A stretch of DNA of 64,000 nt, taken from contig CM065378.1 in assembly GCA_033060915.1 (NCBI GenBank), positions 11,329,501-11,393,500 of the forward strand, written 5' to 3'. How positions within the stretch are numbered: the stretch's first letter is position 1; every line of letters starts with the position of its first letter. Under the pieces are notes generated by a model. That model was not told where the DNA came from. It worked only from the letters and a program-made list of their open reading frames with translations, and did not search any database. A program made the position numbers and the translations under genes. Of the stretch, positions 36,611 to 46,725 are shown piece after piece. Source of the stretch: Euryodendron excelsum (lineage: Eukaryota > Streptophyta > Magnoliopsida > Ericales > Pentaphylacaceae).

Positions 36611-38848
36611 ATGGCATCTCATCTTCGAAGAATATTAGATGGTCCTATGGCCATTGCCGCGTTTAGGGCTAGGTTTAACATCCCGGATGAGATCGGTTTA
36701 GAGCTAGCCGACCCCGAGGACCACCGTATGGGAGAGACCAAAAAGGGGGTGTCGTTCCCGATTATTGCTATTGTGGAAAGGGGACTTAAGTTTCCCCTTA
36801 ATCCTCTTCTTCATAAGTTCATAGTAAAAAATAAGGTATCGCCCTCTTAGTTGTCATCGAACATCTATAGGATCTTCTTTGGAATGCTTGAGATTAATCG
36901 GCGCTTGGGTATGAACCTGGGGCTCGCCAAACTGGATTACTGCTACTCGCTTTGTATGGTGGGGGGTAGTTACAAAGTCTACCTCCAAGCCGTAGACAAG
37001 TCTTTAGAGTTAGTGAAGTGCATGCCCTCCTCCGGGAAGGGCGTTGATGATGTTAGGGTTTGGGTAACCGGGTCCTGGGAGTTCGGCGACGTTCTTGAGA
37101 AGGAAAGGTCGGCGATCGGATGCTCTAGAGTTCCTTTTGAAATAGGTTTGATGTTGACCTCTTATACTGCGTGTCCCTTAATTTCTGATTCCGATCCTAA
37201 TCTGATTGTGCCGTTTTTGCAGAAAAAAGGAGAAGTGGTCGAAAGCGCGCGACTGGCTGGTCAACTTTGACGACCTCAACAAGGTTTTGAATTACCTCGG
37301 CGAAGGCAGTTTGAGGCACATTACTCGGGCCGCGCACGTTTTGCTCGCATATCCGCTTCGATATTCAACATTCACCGCCAATACGGGTGTCCCTCAGAGC
37401 ATCCTCGTGAGATTAGAGAAGGAAGTTGCCGAGGGAGATTTCGAGGGGATTCCTACCGGCATTGTAGTTGAAAGAGCTCGTAGCCCAACTGGGGTGACAG
37501 TTACAGTTGCTCCTCCGTCGGAGCCCATCGTCGAAGAACAACATGAAGTGCAATCAAAGTCCCACAGCTCGGCATCGAGTTCATCGCCATACACGGTTCC
37601 AGACCACCGAGTTAGGATTCCGGTCAGAACCCACGAGTCTACACCATCCCCCAACGAAGAGGACGACATGAGTTTGAGGGAGGGAACGTTTGCCGCTGCC
37701 TGTAGGCCACTTAGATCGGTTGCAACAACTTTCGCCGCAACAACTTCCACCGACACCACACCTGCCGAACTGGTGACGGCTCCTGTGGAGGAAGCCCCAC
37801 CCGTTCAAAAGAAGCTGGAGACTCGGCAACAAAAGAAAATGGGCCCAGAGGTGACCGTGCCACCCCCAGCACCCAAGAAGCTTAAAGGAAAGGGCACAGT
37901 GGACGAGGTCGGCGAGGCTGTACCCATCACGCCGGATATTTTAGGTCGACCCCTCATGACGGTAAGCTCGATGATGGAGCAGACCGAAGTAGCTTTCGGT
38001 GTTATGAAGAGCGTTCTTCAGAAAAAGGATATGGCCAAGTTGGGTGAGGTAAGCGACGCGGCCGTCTTTAGGGGTGCCTTCCATGATTCACTGCTAGTAA
38101 GTCGGCAATCCCTTTCAACCCTTTCAAAGATTTTTCTAAACAACTGCTTTAAAACATCTTTCTCTTTTTGGTATAGGGCTACCTGAATTCCTTGGAGGCG
38201 ATGACCCGCTTCCAGAAGCTTGCCGAGGTTCACGAGACACTCATCGAAGAACATGGCCGTTTAAAGGAGGAGTGGATAGATGCTAATAAGGATCAAATCA
38301 CCTTCAAGAAGCAGGCCGAACGGGCTTCCGCCGAGCTTCTCTTGATGAAGGCGAACTTCGAAAGGAGAGACAAGGAAGTGACCGACCTCCAGAAGAAATT
38401 CGATGTGCAGTCCGTGGATTCGTACAAGGCCAATGCGGAGGTCGAGGCACTAAAAACTGATATGGCCAAGCTAAAGGCCGATGAGGAGGTGATATTGAAG
38501 AGAGGCGAAGACAGAGTGGCCAATAGTCTAGCCGTTGAGATGGCAAATTTAAGCCGTCTCATATTTCGGCAAGGCTGGAGCGGCGCCCTTCATGTCGCAG
38601 GTTTAGACAAGTCCACTGATATTTGGCGTCTCTGCCCCGATTACTTTGATACCACTGAAGACAGCATTGTGGACCCAAAGAAGGTGATTGCCAACGTCGA
38701 GCATCAAAGACAACTGGCCCTAGAGATTGCTGCTGAAAAGGATAAGGAAGAGAAAGAGAAAGCTGCGGCCGAACAGTCCAAGTCTGCCGAACTGTCCGTA
38801 GATTGCTCGGTGGAGACATCTGTGTTGCCAGGGAATAAGTCGGCATAA
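36611..38848 (+). CDS. Antisense extra gene of the gypsy element (gypsy-type 'putative transposase' family)
   Basis: Runs opposite to gag-pol. Exon 1 starts at ATG 36611 (MASHLRRILDGPMAI) and continues to about 37145, but carries an in-frame TAG at 36848-36850. Exon 2 is 37223-38096 (KARDWLVNFDDLNKVLNY, then a Pro/Thr/Ser-rich linker with basic patches). Exon 3 is 38177-38848, with a ~100-residue coiled coil and an acidic/Lys-rich tail ending at TAA 38846-38848. Introns of about 77 and 80 bp have good borders (TTTTTGCAG; CTA|GTAAGT and GGTATAG). The layout (globular N-terminus, linker, coiled coil) matches plant proteins labelled putative gypsy-type transposon domain (PF04195-like), known as antisense genes in Tat elements. 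The role is unknown. The single stop suggests recent loss, or read-through. Confidence 0.7.
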
Positions 38849-39600
38849 TCATTGTAGCTTTTTCTTTTTTTTGAACATATTTTTGTAACCATCAATATTT
38901 TTAATGAAAAGTTTGTTTTGTCTCTTAGCTTGATGCTATCTTCTGTTGAATCTGCCTTACTGTTTTGAATTTGCTTAAGTTTGTATGACTTCCTTCTTTG
39001 GCCGAACTGTCTAACTCGGACAAGACCAAGTTTTAACACTTGATTTTTGTGGCCTTCTTTGACTGACCTGTCCAACTTGGGCAGGACCAAGTTTTTACAC
39101 TTGGTTTTTTGTAAACTTCTTTGGCTGATCTGTCCAACTTAAACAGGACCAAGTTTTAACACTTGGTTTTGTGGCCTTCTTTGGCCGACCTATCCAACTT
39201 GGACAGGACCAAGTTTTTACACTTGGTTTTTTGTAGCCTTCTTTGGCCGACCTGTCCAACTTGGATAGGATCAAGTTTTTACACTTGGTTTTTGTGGCCC
39301 TCTTTGGCTGACCTGTCCAACTTGGACAAGACCAAGTTTTTACACTTGGTTTTTGTGGTCTTCTTTGGCCGACCTGTCCAACTTGGACAGGACCAAGTTT
39401 TAACACTTGGTTTTTGTGGCCTTCTTTGGCCGACCTGTCCAACTTGGGCAGGACCAAGTGTTTACACTTGGTTTTTTGTGGCTTTCTTTGGTCGACCTTT
39501 CCAACTTGGACAGGACCAAGTTTTTACACTTGGTTTTTGTGGGCTCCCTGGGTGCTTTTGAGTAGATTTCTTTGAACAACTTCATTTTCCATTGATCTTA
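38849..39600. repeat. 60-bp tandem array in the gypsy element (about nine units)
   Basis: From about 38992 to 39540, roughly nine copies of a 59-62-bp unit run head to tail. Each carries TTCTTTGGCCGACCTGTCC, then CAACTTGGACAGG, then ACCAAGTTTTTACACTTGGT. The last two are inverted repeats, so every unit can form hairpins on either strand. The array lies between pol and the 3' end of the antisense gene, the site where Retand-type elements carry tandem repeats. Long frames on both strands here arise from the repeat period and are not genes. Confidence 0.8.
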
Positions 39601-39753
39601 TAAAGACTTTATACATTTGTTGAGATGTTACATCAAATGGGACTCGGCGCTACTGGTAGAATTTCTTCAAATTGTTCGCATTCCAGGGTCGAGGCAACTG
39701 TCTGCCCTCTTCAACCGTCTCCAACCGGTATGCACCTACGCCGACCTGGGATG

Positions 39754-40038
39754 TCACTTTGTAGGGGCCTTGCCGAGCTTGCCATCTACTGCGTTCTTAG
39801 TTGCCCCCAGTACCTTTCGTAAGACTAGGTCACCTGAAATGAAGTTTATCGAACGGACCCGTTTGTTGTAAGAGTGTCTTAACTGTCGCTGATATTCAGT
39901 AAGTCTGATCAAGGCAGCTTCCCTTTTTTCTTCAGCAAGATTCAGATCCTTTGCCAGCGTCTGGTCATTGAGCTCTGTGTTAAAGGCTGCCGATCTGATA
40001 GTTGGTAGTCCGACCTCCGAAGGTATGACTGCTTCCAC
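39754..40038 (-). pseudogene. Gypsy integrase C-terminal remnant
   Basis: The - strand frame begins EAVIPSEVGLPTIRSAAFN and continues through LTEYQRQLRHSYNKRVR and GDLVLRKVLGATKNAVDGKLG, the standard C-terminus of plant Ty3 integrase. The zinc finger and DDE core are deleted. Its right edge joins the RNase H fragment at a short duplicated sequence (see 40047-40634). Confidence 0.85.
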
Positions 40039-40046
40039 TCCGTATG

Positions 40047-40634
40047 CTAGAGAGAACGGGGTATGACTGCCGATCTGATAGTTAGTAGTCTGAACTTGAG
40101 CTTGATGGCTTGTTCGATGGTTAAACTGTATGGTGTAATGAGCACTATGGCCAACCCTGCCCCTCGGCCATTGGAAGCTTCATCGATGTAGAGTTGCCAA
40201 TGATCAACTTTTTCCCAAAGATCCAGAGGGAGGTCTTCGTGTGGTAGGGCATGAACTTCAATTTGGTCGGCATCAGATGGTAATTCAACGGAGAACTTAG
40301 TAACGAAATCGGCAAGGACTTGTCCTTTCACGGCCGATCTAGGTTGGAACTTGATATCGAACTCCCCTAATTTCACAGCCCATTTTGCCAATCTTCTAGA
40401 GAAGTCAGCCCTTCGGAGAAGAGTTTTGACCTGGTGATCCGTGAGGACGTTGATGGTGTGAGCCCGAAAATAATGCACTAATTTGCGGGATGCCACTACC
40501 AGCGCGAGCGTTAATTTTTCAAGGGGCAAATACCTGCTTTCAGCTCCGAGAAGTGTTTTGCTGACATAATAGATAGGCAACTGCTGGCGATCCTGTTGCT
40601 TGAGTAGAAGGGTGCTAATTGCATGTTCCGACAC
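40047..40634 (-). pseudogene. Gypsy RNase H, truncated
   Basis: Contains LPIYYVSKTLLGAESRYLPLEK, FRAHTINVLTDHQVKTLL, the WQLYIDEASNGRGAGLAIVL start of the second RNase H-type domain, and then a break. After KLKFRL the frame runs into TIRSAVIPRSL, a second copy of the GLPTIRSA stretch found in the integrase remnant. GCCGATCTGATAGTT occurs at about 39987 and again at about 40069, so the deletion junction is marked by an 80-bp direct duplication. Confidence 0.8.
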
Positions 40635-40784
40635 CGCTAGGTAGGTGAAGAGTTCCTCATGCTAGAGTGGGGTGGAAAACAAGGGTGGTTGAGTCAAGTA
40701 ATTCTTCAGATCGCTAAGGGCTAAGTCGCATTCTGGAGTCCATTTGAATTGTTCTTGTTTCTTCAGAAGCTGGAAGAATGGTCG

Positions 40785-41810
40785 TCATCTGTCTGATGAT
40801 CGGCTGATGAACCTGTTGAGTGCTGCGGCCATACCAGTCAACTTCTGTACCTCTTTGGCATTTTTCGAGGCTTGAAAGTTCTGGATCACACTGATATGTC
40901 TCGGATCCCCCTCAATGCCCCGATGTGTAACCAAGAACCCCAGAAATTTGCCTGAGCTGACTCCGAAGACGCATTTTGAAGCATTTAGCCTCATTGTGTA
41001 CTCCTTCAGGATGCGAAGTACCTCCTGGAGGTCTTCCTGATGAGAGTCACCGAGTTTGCTTTTCGCTACCATGTCGTCGATGTAGACCTCAACGGTACTG
41101 CCGAGCTGCTTTTTGAACATCTTTGTGACCAACCGCTGGTACGTGGCCCCGGAGTTCTTCAAACCAAAGGGCATAACCTTGTAGCAGTAGATGCCCCTTG
41201 GAGTGATGAAGGTCGTTTTCTCTTGGTCATCAGAATGGAGTGGAATCTTGTGGTACCCTCGGTAAGCGTCCAAGAAACTCATCATTCCGAAGCTAGCTGT
41301 CGCATCCACGAGCTGGTCGATCTTGGGGAGGTGGAATGGGTCTTTGGGACACGCTTTGTTAAGGTCAGTGAAGTCCACACATACTCTCCATTTGCCGTCC
41401 TTTTTCACCACCACTGTGTTTGACAGCCAGCTTGGGTAGTTAATCTCTCGGATTACCCCGGCTTCCAAAAGCTTCTCTATTTCTTCTACAACAGTGTCTA
41501 CGTGCTGGGTTGTCACCCTTCTCCCTTTTTAGACCACAAGTCGGCACTTTGGGTTAACATTAAGTCGATGACAGGCAACATCGGCATCAATCCCAGGCAT
41601 GTCATAAGGTGTCCAGGCGAATACTTCCAGGAAACTTATCAATAACTCGATCAAGGATTTTTCCTCCCGTTTAGACAAGGAGGTCCCGATGACGAAGAAC
41701 TCATCTCCCTTCTGATCAATGTATATCATTTTTAGGTCCTCCACGGCTTTGTTCTCAGGTGTCTGTCCCACATTGTCGATGGTTGGGGTGTCTTCGTGCA
41801 ACTCCATCAT
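40785..41810 (-). pseudogene. Gypsy reverse transcriptase
   Basis: Two adjoining - strand frames. 41810-41529 holds the protease/RT linker (FAWTPYDMPGID). 41516-40785 is a nearly complete RT core with VVVKKDGKWRVCVDFTDLN, FLDAYRGYHKI, PFGLKNSGATYQRLV and the catalytic VYIDDMV at about 41087-41067, then KCVFGVSSGKFLGFLV. Stops and a frame break at about 41520 and after 40785 (RSSDR) disrupt it. The motifs place it with plant Ty3 Tat/Athila RTs. Confidence 0.88.
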
Positions 41811-42003
41811 CTGTACTTTCTCAACCTTCGTCTTGGTTGTGCACGCTGTTAGGAAGCATTGTTTGGCAGCTACTTGGTCTTCTCTTATCTCCCCTACTCC
41901 ACCAGGGGTCAGAAATCAGATTAGTTGATGGTAGGACGAGGGAATGACCTTCATGAGGTGTAGCCAGGTTCGTCCTATGATGGCATTGTATGGGGAGGGC
42001 ATA

Positions 42004-42972
42004 TTAACAACCAGGAATTCTGTTTGCAACATGATTCCTCCGGCAGTTACTGGGACCGTTACCTTCCCCATGGGCCAAATTGGATCTGAGCTGAATCCAA
42101 TCAGGGGGTTGAGCGATGGCTAGAGGTCGGAACAGGCTGTAGTACATGACTTCGGATGAACTTCCTTGGTCAATGAGCAATCTTTTCACGTCACAATCCG
42201 CCATTCTCAGTGTTACAACCAAGGCGTCATTATGTGGAGTCTGTACTCCTACGAGATCTTCATCAGTGAAAGTAATGGGCATATGGATTTCGCTGATCTT
42301 GACTTTCTTGCTCGGTGGTTGTATCTGTATGACTTCCCTTAAGTGTACAGCCTTTTGTATCTCGGCCCGGTATCTATGCGAGTCGACGGTTCCTGACTCA
42401 ACCGAACCGTGTAACACATTGATTACTCGGACCGGTCTCACATCTATCTCCTTCTGGGCTGTGTCTTCCAACCGCGGTTGCTCGGCTTCTTTCTTCGTCT
42501 TTTCCCGATCAATGAATTGGTCGAGATGGCCAACCTTGGCCAAATCTTCCAAATAGGTTTTTAGGTGCCGACATTGCTCTGTCTTGTGCCCTTTTTCGCG
42601 GTGGTAGAAGTAGAATCTCTTCTGATCCCGAGCAGCCGGGTTTCCTCCTAGCTTCAGTGGCCATTTGAAAAAAGGCTTGTCGCATATTTGGGGCAGGACC
42701 TTATAAATGGGGTCCTTAAAGACTGTATAGACCCCCTCGTTCACTTTTTTCCCCCGATTGGTATCTTTTGTTTGGGGTTTCTTGGCGTCTTTCTTGTTTG
42801 TTTTGTAGGCAACAGTGCTGACATTTGCCAAACTTGGCTGGGATATATCTTCATCCAATCGGGCATAGCGCTCGATTCTCAACATCAACTCCTGTATAGT
42901 GAGGGCCGGCTTCTTCATCAAGGACTGCCACAGTCGATACTCTTTGGGCAGGCCGATCTTGAACTGAGTCAA
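42004..42972 (-). pseudogene. Gypsy gag C-terminus and aspartic protease
   Basis: The - strand frame of 322 codons begins FKIGLPKEYRLWQSL. It includes a CCHC-like region (RFYFYHREKGHKTEQCRHLK with the first cysteine changed to tyrosine) and the protease motif LIDQGSSSEVMYYSLF. The changed zinc-knuckle cysteine suggests decay. A frameshift joins it to the RT frame at about 41,900. Confidence 0.8.
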
Positions 42973-43157
42973 GCCAATTATTCACTGCACTCGTCAATTT
43001 CATTGTAAGCCTCCCAGTAGCGTCGTGCATACACCCGCAATCCTTCCCCTTCTTCCTTTCGTAGGGTCAGTAGGAAATCAACCTCCTTCAGCTGCAAACT
43101 GTTTGCTATGAAATGGGCGGTGAACAGTTCGGCGAGTTGCCTCTAGCTTGACACGGA

Positions 43158-44081
43158 TTAAGATGGCAACTTGTGGAACCACCGCAAGGCCACACTTCCC
43201 AGACTCGAGGGAAAGATTCGGCACATCAACATTTGGTCCGCACACCATACTACCATCAACTGTTTATAATGCCAAACATGATTAATTGGGTAGGTCTTCC
43301 CATTATACAATGTGAACTTTGGTGGGGTGAATTTTCGAGGAATCGAATGGGACTCGATCTCCTCTGCGAATGGCGAGGATGTGATCTGGTCCAAGGCCTT
43401 CTTCACCAGGTCGTGGGCCGTGCGCTCCTTGGTTTGTTGCTTCTTGTCCTCCTGCTTCTCATTGTACCACTTATCCCAATCTTTTTTCTGTTGAGCGTCC
43501 TCCACAGGCTAGTCATTTGGCGGGGTTTTGCTCCTATCCATCCGCCGATCTGCTCATCTGTTGTCGCAACGCCCGGTGCTAGAGGTGTAGCTTCCTCTTA
43601 ACCGTGGTGCTGGATCATTCCTGCCGCCAGTACTCCGCTCCTAGTTAGGAAACCTTTCTCTCCCATGCCTATTTCTTCCAGAGAATGCCTCCCTCATGAC
43701 CCGAACTTGGGAGGTGAGGTAGGCAATCTCTTCGCCGCGTCGCCGAATTTCCCTCTCCGCCTCATGAAATGTGTCTTCGCTTGGGACTCGCCCACTGGAG
43801 GGCGATAGGGCTAGGTTTCGATGGTGGTTTCTACGGAAGTTTCTGTCCCTGACATAGTCTGTATTCCTCTGCATTTCGTCCGGTGCTTCCTGGTGGCTTT
43901 CAGCAGGTGTCCGTATTTCCGACCTTAGTGTTCTTCCTCGTTGCTGATCTACTGGCGTAAATTGGCAGTGCGCCGAGTTAGTCTGATTGTGGCCGGAGGA
44001 GGCTCTGCTACCTCTCCCATAGTGGTTCTCTCTTCTTTCTCTTTTGTCGTTCAGGCTCATGGTTTTTCTAAGCCTTCCCAC
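43158..44081 (-). pseudogene. Gypsy gag N-terminal part
   Basis: 44081-43641 gives an Arg/Glu-rich N-terminal segment with a coiled-coil-like EREIRRRGEEIAYLTSQV. 43505-43158 gives the retrotransposon gag core (FTPPKFTLYNGKTYPINHV, WCADQMLMCRIFPSSL, ALRWFHKLP). Frame breaks at about 43,510-43,640 and 43,150-42,975 interrupt it. The start follows the primer site by about 10 bp, so the leader is very short, or the true start is further in. Confidence 0.8.
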
Positions 44082-44091
44082 GACGGTGCCA
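44074..44091 (-). other. Gypsy primer-binding site
   Basis: On the - strand, TGGCACCGTCGTGGGAAG begins two bases inside the end of the 5' LTR. This TGGCRCCGT...GGGAA form is the usual primer site of plant Tat-type elements. I do not assign the tRNA. Confidence 0.65.
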
Positions 44092-44093
44092 AT

Positions 44094-44695
44094 TGTAGGT
44101 GGGATTTTTCGGGAAGGCTAGGCCGAACTCTCAAGCTCAAGTAAATGAGTCCAAACTCCCTGCAAGAGAAGAATGTTAGAATGGGTCGACTCTTGGTGGG
44201 CCGATCACACTCCGAAGATTAAGTTAGCAAGCTTAATAGAGATAAAAATGAACGAAAGTTGTGAATGTTTGGAGTTAGTTGTTTATACCTGGCTCTCGAT
44301 TTCTTGAGTATTTATAGCGTGATCGAGGGAGTGTGTTTGGCCTTGGCCTACCAGCAGGTCCTCATGGCTTACTGAGTAGGCATCATCATTGACACCGCCT
44401 GACCACTTGCAGGGCCTGATTCACCGTCGCTTGGGATTCCAGTTGACTGGACGTGCATGTCGACGTCGCGTGGAAAGCCGCTCGTGCATTTAATGCCAGT
44501 CAACTCTGTATTTAATGCTTGAAGACCGCTAGCAGTTTGGGCTCGCCATTCGCGATTTGGGCCATGGCGGGAAGGAGGTCAGCGGCGTGGGACTGCTCAT
44601 CCCTTAACTCTGATTTGGGCCGCCAAGCAGCCCATCTTTAATTCGTGTGGATTGAGCCTAACTCGCTGGGTTGGGCCGCGGGCTATTCCTCCATA
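44094..44695 (-). repeat. Gypsy 5' LTR
   Basis: 602 bp, homologous over its full length to 35650-36251. Its outer end reads CCTCCATA on the + strand where the other LTR has CCCCCACA, so the terminal CA has mutated. The target copy GTGAA follows at 44696-44700. Confidence 0.85.
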
Positions 44696-44700
44696 GTGAA

Positions 44701-45840
44701 CAAACAAAATAAACGAGAAAATGGTGAATACTAATGATAAGCAGAGTATAAGATGGTAAATATAAAGAAAACATTACAAGAGATGATGATAAACTAAATA
44801 AACGAGAAAATAACAATAATTAGTGTGGACATCTTCATCACCAATTAAGTGGTCTATTCTTCCATTAGTATCTTCATAGAAATCCTAGACATCCAGATGA
44901 GTAATTTCAATTGGGCCATCAAAATCTGTAAAATGCATTTTTTTCTTTATCTTTAAGTGAGGCTTGGTAAAGGTCTCTTAAATGTTTGAGCGTATAACAG
45001 GTACGTGACCAATGCTCTTTCATTCTACACCTATAACAAGTATCTTCATAATTCTTGAGAGATTTATGATGTAAACTTTTCCCTTTTGTTTGCTTCACTT
45101 CAGAGTTGTTTCACAGCTGGTGGTATAGTGTGGTATTTTTAAATCTCATATGACAAGTGCTATCTCCATGATAATTTCCACGAGTTTGAAAACTATTTCA
45201 GCTATGGTTGCGGCCACGTCTGCGGTCACGTCCGCGTCCTTGACCATCAAATAATATTGCATTCACTTCAAGGAATGGTGCAGAATCGATAGGTTGGGAC
45301 TGATGATTTTTCATTAGCAACTCATTATTTTGTTCAACCATAAGAAGACATTATATTAATTCAGAATATTTTTTAAATCTGCGCTCTTGATATTGCTGCT
45401 TATTCGAGGCATGAAATATAGAGAATGATATTAATAATTTTTTCATATAACTTTAATCGTGAGCTGATTTTAAATAACGCAGAGTAGTACTCATTAACAG
45501 TTTTAAAATTTTACAACTTCAGGTGCATCCAGTCAGATCTGGCTCTTGGGAGGATTACGGTCTTTTGGTGCTCGTATATATCTTTTAAATTTTTTCATAA
45601 TATTAATGGATCTTTTACCGTGAGGTACTCAGATTTCAATTATTCATGAATATGATGACAAAGGAAAATCATTGCTTTAGCGCGATTCTGTTGGGATGCG
45701 TCATTTTCTTCTGCTATTGTTTGCTCAAGTGCCTTTGTAGCGAAATGAATCTCAGGATCAAGGATCCACGATAAGTAATTATTGCAAAAAATATCAAGGG
45801 CGGCGAATTCTAATTTTGTAAGGTTTAACATTTTCAGAAT
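44701..45840 (-). pseudogene. Copia gag (unit A copy)
   Basis: Read on the - strand from ATG 45831: MLNLTKLEFAALDIF and SWILDPEIHFATKAL are the gag start of this plant copia family. After several frame breaks, a Gly/Arg-rich stretch (GQGRGRDRRRGRN, about 45240-45205) and a zinc knuckle CYRCRMKEHWSRTC (about 45040-44999) follow, then FDGPIEI, EDTNGRIDHLIG, and a stop region. The knuckle residues are intact, but stops elsewhere make it dead. 44906 to 45840 is present a second time at 50745-51720. Confidence 0.8.
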
Positions 45841-46200
45841 GTTATACTATACAAAACAATAAGATTATATAAAAACAAAATTATTGAGACTGTACAAATA
45901 TTCAAACCACATAAAATAATAAAAAGAACAATAATTAGAATACAAAAACATGTAACAAAATAAATATCATTATCTTTTAAAAATTTTACACTTCGTAAAA
46001 GTAATCAAGTATTAAAAGTTATGAAACCTATGGTATGTTTATATTAAAAAAGTTTTATACTGATAACGTATTATAAAATTAAAAAAATATAAAATAAATA
46101 AAATAATTCAACACAAATTATAATAAATAATTATTTAAAAATTATTAATAATTTATTATATTAATTGTTCAAAAATACTTAGGAGTTATTTTCTTAAACC

Positions 46201-46653
46201 ACTCCAAATTTTATAGTGATACGAATTGAAACGAAAAAATTTCTTCGTCCCAAAGAAAGATTATTTACTTCGTTCCGAAGTTTAGCAAGTTGACCGGAGC
46301 AACATTTATGAACATTCATGAACATTGATATTCATGAACTCATGAATGATGTCATTTACAGTCATAACCCAACAAATCAAGAAAAGTCTACGTTGTACAA
46401 CGAACAAGATGTCATTTACAGTCAATACCCAACAAATCAAGAAAAGTCTACGTTGTACAACGAACAAGATGTCATTTACAGCCAATACCCAACAAATCAA
46501 GAAACGAACAAGATGTCATTTACAGTCAATACCCAACAAATCAAGAAAAGTCTACGTTGTACAACGAACAAGATGTCATTTACAGTCAATACCCAACAAA
46601 TCAAGAAAAGTCTACGTTGTAAAACGAACAAAGATTTACTAGGTCACAACCAC

Positions 46654-46698
<45 letters not shown>

Positions 46699-46725
46699 CT
46701 AGGTTAATTTCAGTTCTATTGCAGA
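46201..46725 (+). promoter_or_regulatory. Upstream region of methyltransferase gene A
   Basis: Lies between the copia remnant and the first ATG. It holds the 60-bp minisatellite and a (CT)n tract at 46659-46692 just ahead of CTATATATCT (46692-46701). The CT tract 30-65 bp before the start codon resembles the pyrimidine-patch promoters of many plant genes. No TATA box is proven. Confidence 0.4.
46348..46631 (+). repeat. 60-bp minisatellite, five units, upstream of gene A
   Basis: Units start at 46348, 46408, 46468, 46512 and 46572. Four are 60 bp and the third is cut to 44 bp by loss of the AAGTCTACGTTGTACA part. Each contains GATGTCATTTACAGTC, CCAACAAATCAAG and ACGTTGTACAACGAACAA, with the palindrome TTGTACAA. 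The copies are nearly identical, so the array is young. Unit B has one copy only (about 52212-52268). Frames running through it reflect the period of 60 and are not genes. Confidence 0.9.

Larger units (their letters stand above)
35650..44695 (-). mobile_element. Ty3/gypsy element, Tat/Retand-like, with antisense gene
   Basis: A 9.0-kb element in - orientation with two 602-bp LTRs, a target duplication GTGAA (35645-35649 and 44696-44700), and a primer site next to the right LTR. Order in its own direction: gag, protease, RT, RNase H, remnant integrase, tandem array, antisense gene, polypurine tract, LTR. The extra gene on the opposite strand downstream of pol and the tandem array are known traits of the Tat lineage (Retand/Ogre group). 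The LTRs differ at roughly 55 of 602 positions by eye, mostly transitions, so the insertion is old. Gag and pol are broken, so it cannot move by itself. Confidence 0.85.
26591..46200 (-). mobile_element. Old Ty1/copia element split by two later insertions
   Basis: The - strand fragments in order are gag (45840-44701), integrase C-terminal end (35649-35128), RT start (28474-27652), RT core (27651-27226) and RNase H (27238-26597). They form one copia element read right to left. It is broken by the gypsy element at 35650-44695 and the SIRE-type material at 28475-35127, both with exact 5-bp target duplications. After removing both insertions, gag would run almost directly into the end of integrase, so protease and most of integrase had already been deleted. 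A possible primer site (CGTTATCAG on the - strand) lies at about 46050-46060 and LTR remnants may reach about 46200. No 3' LTR is visible at the left end. Confidence 0.8.

Noticed and set aside
39095..39561. Long frames on both strands with repeated KTKCKNL/TWFLWPSL-type peptides
   Set aside because: Products of the 60-bp tandem array in the gypsy element, not genes.
46046..46250. Complete 5' LTR of the old copia element
   Set aside because: A CGTTATCAG-like primer site is visible, but I could not find a TG start, a matching 3' LTR or a target duplication, so only a possible remnant is claimed.
46306..46707. Frames of up to 129 codons with a 20-residue protein repeat
   Set aside because: The repeat is a consequence of the 60-bp minisatellite (a multiple of three) and is open on both strands. 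It lies upstream of a gene, with no homologue in unit B.
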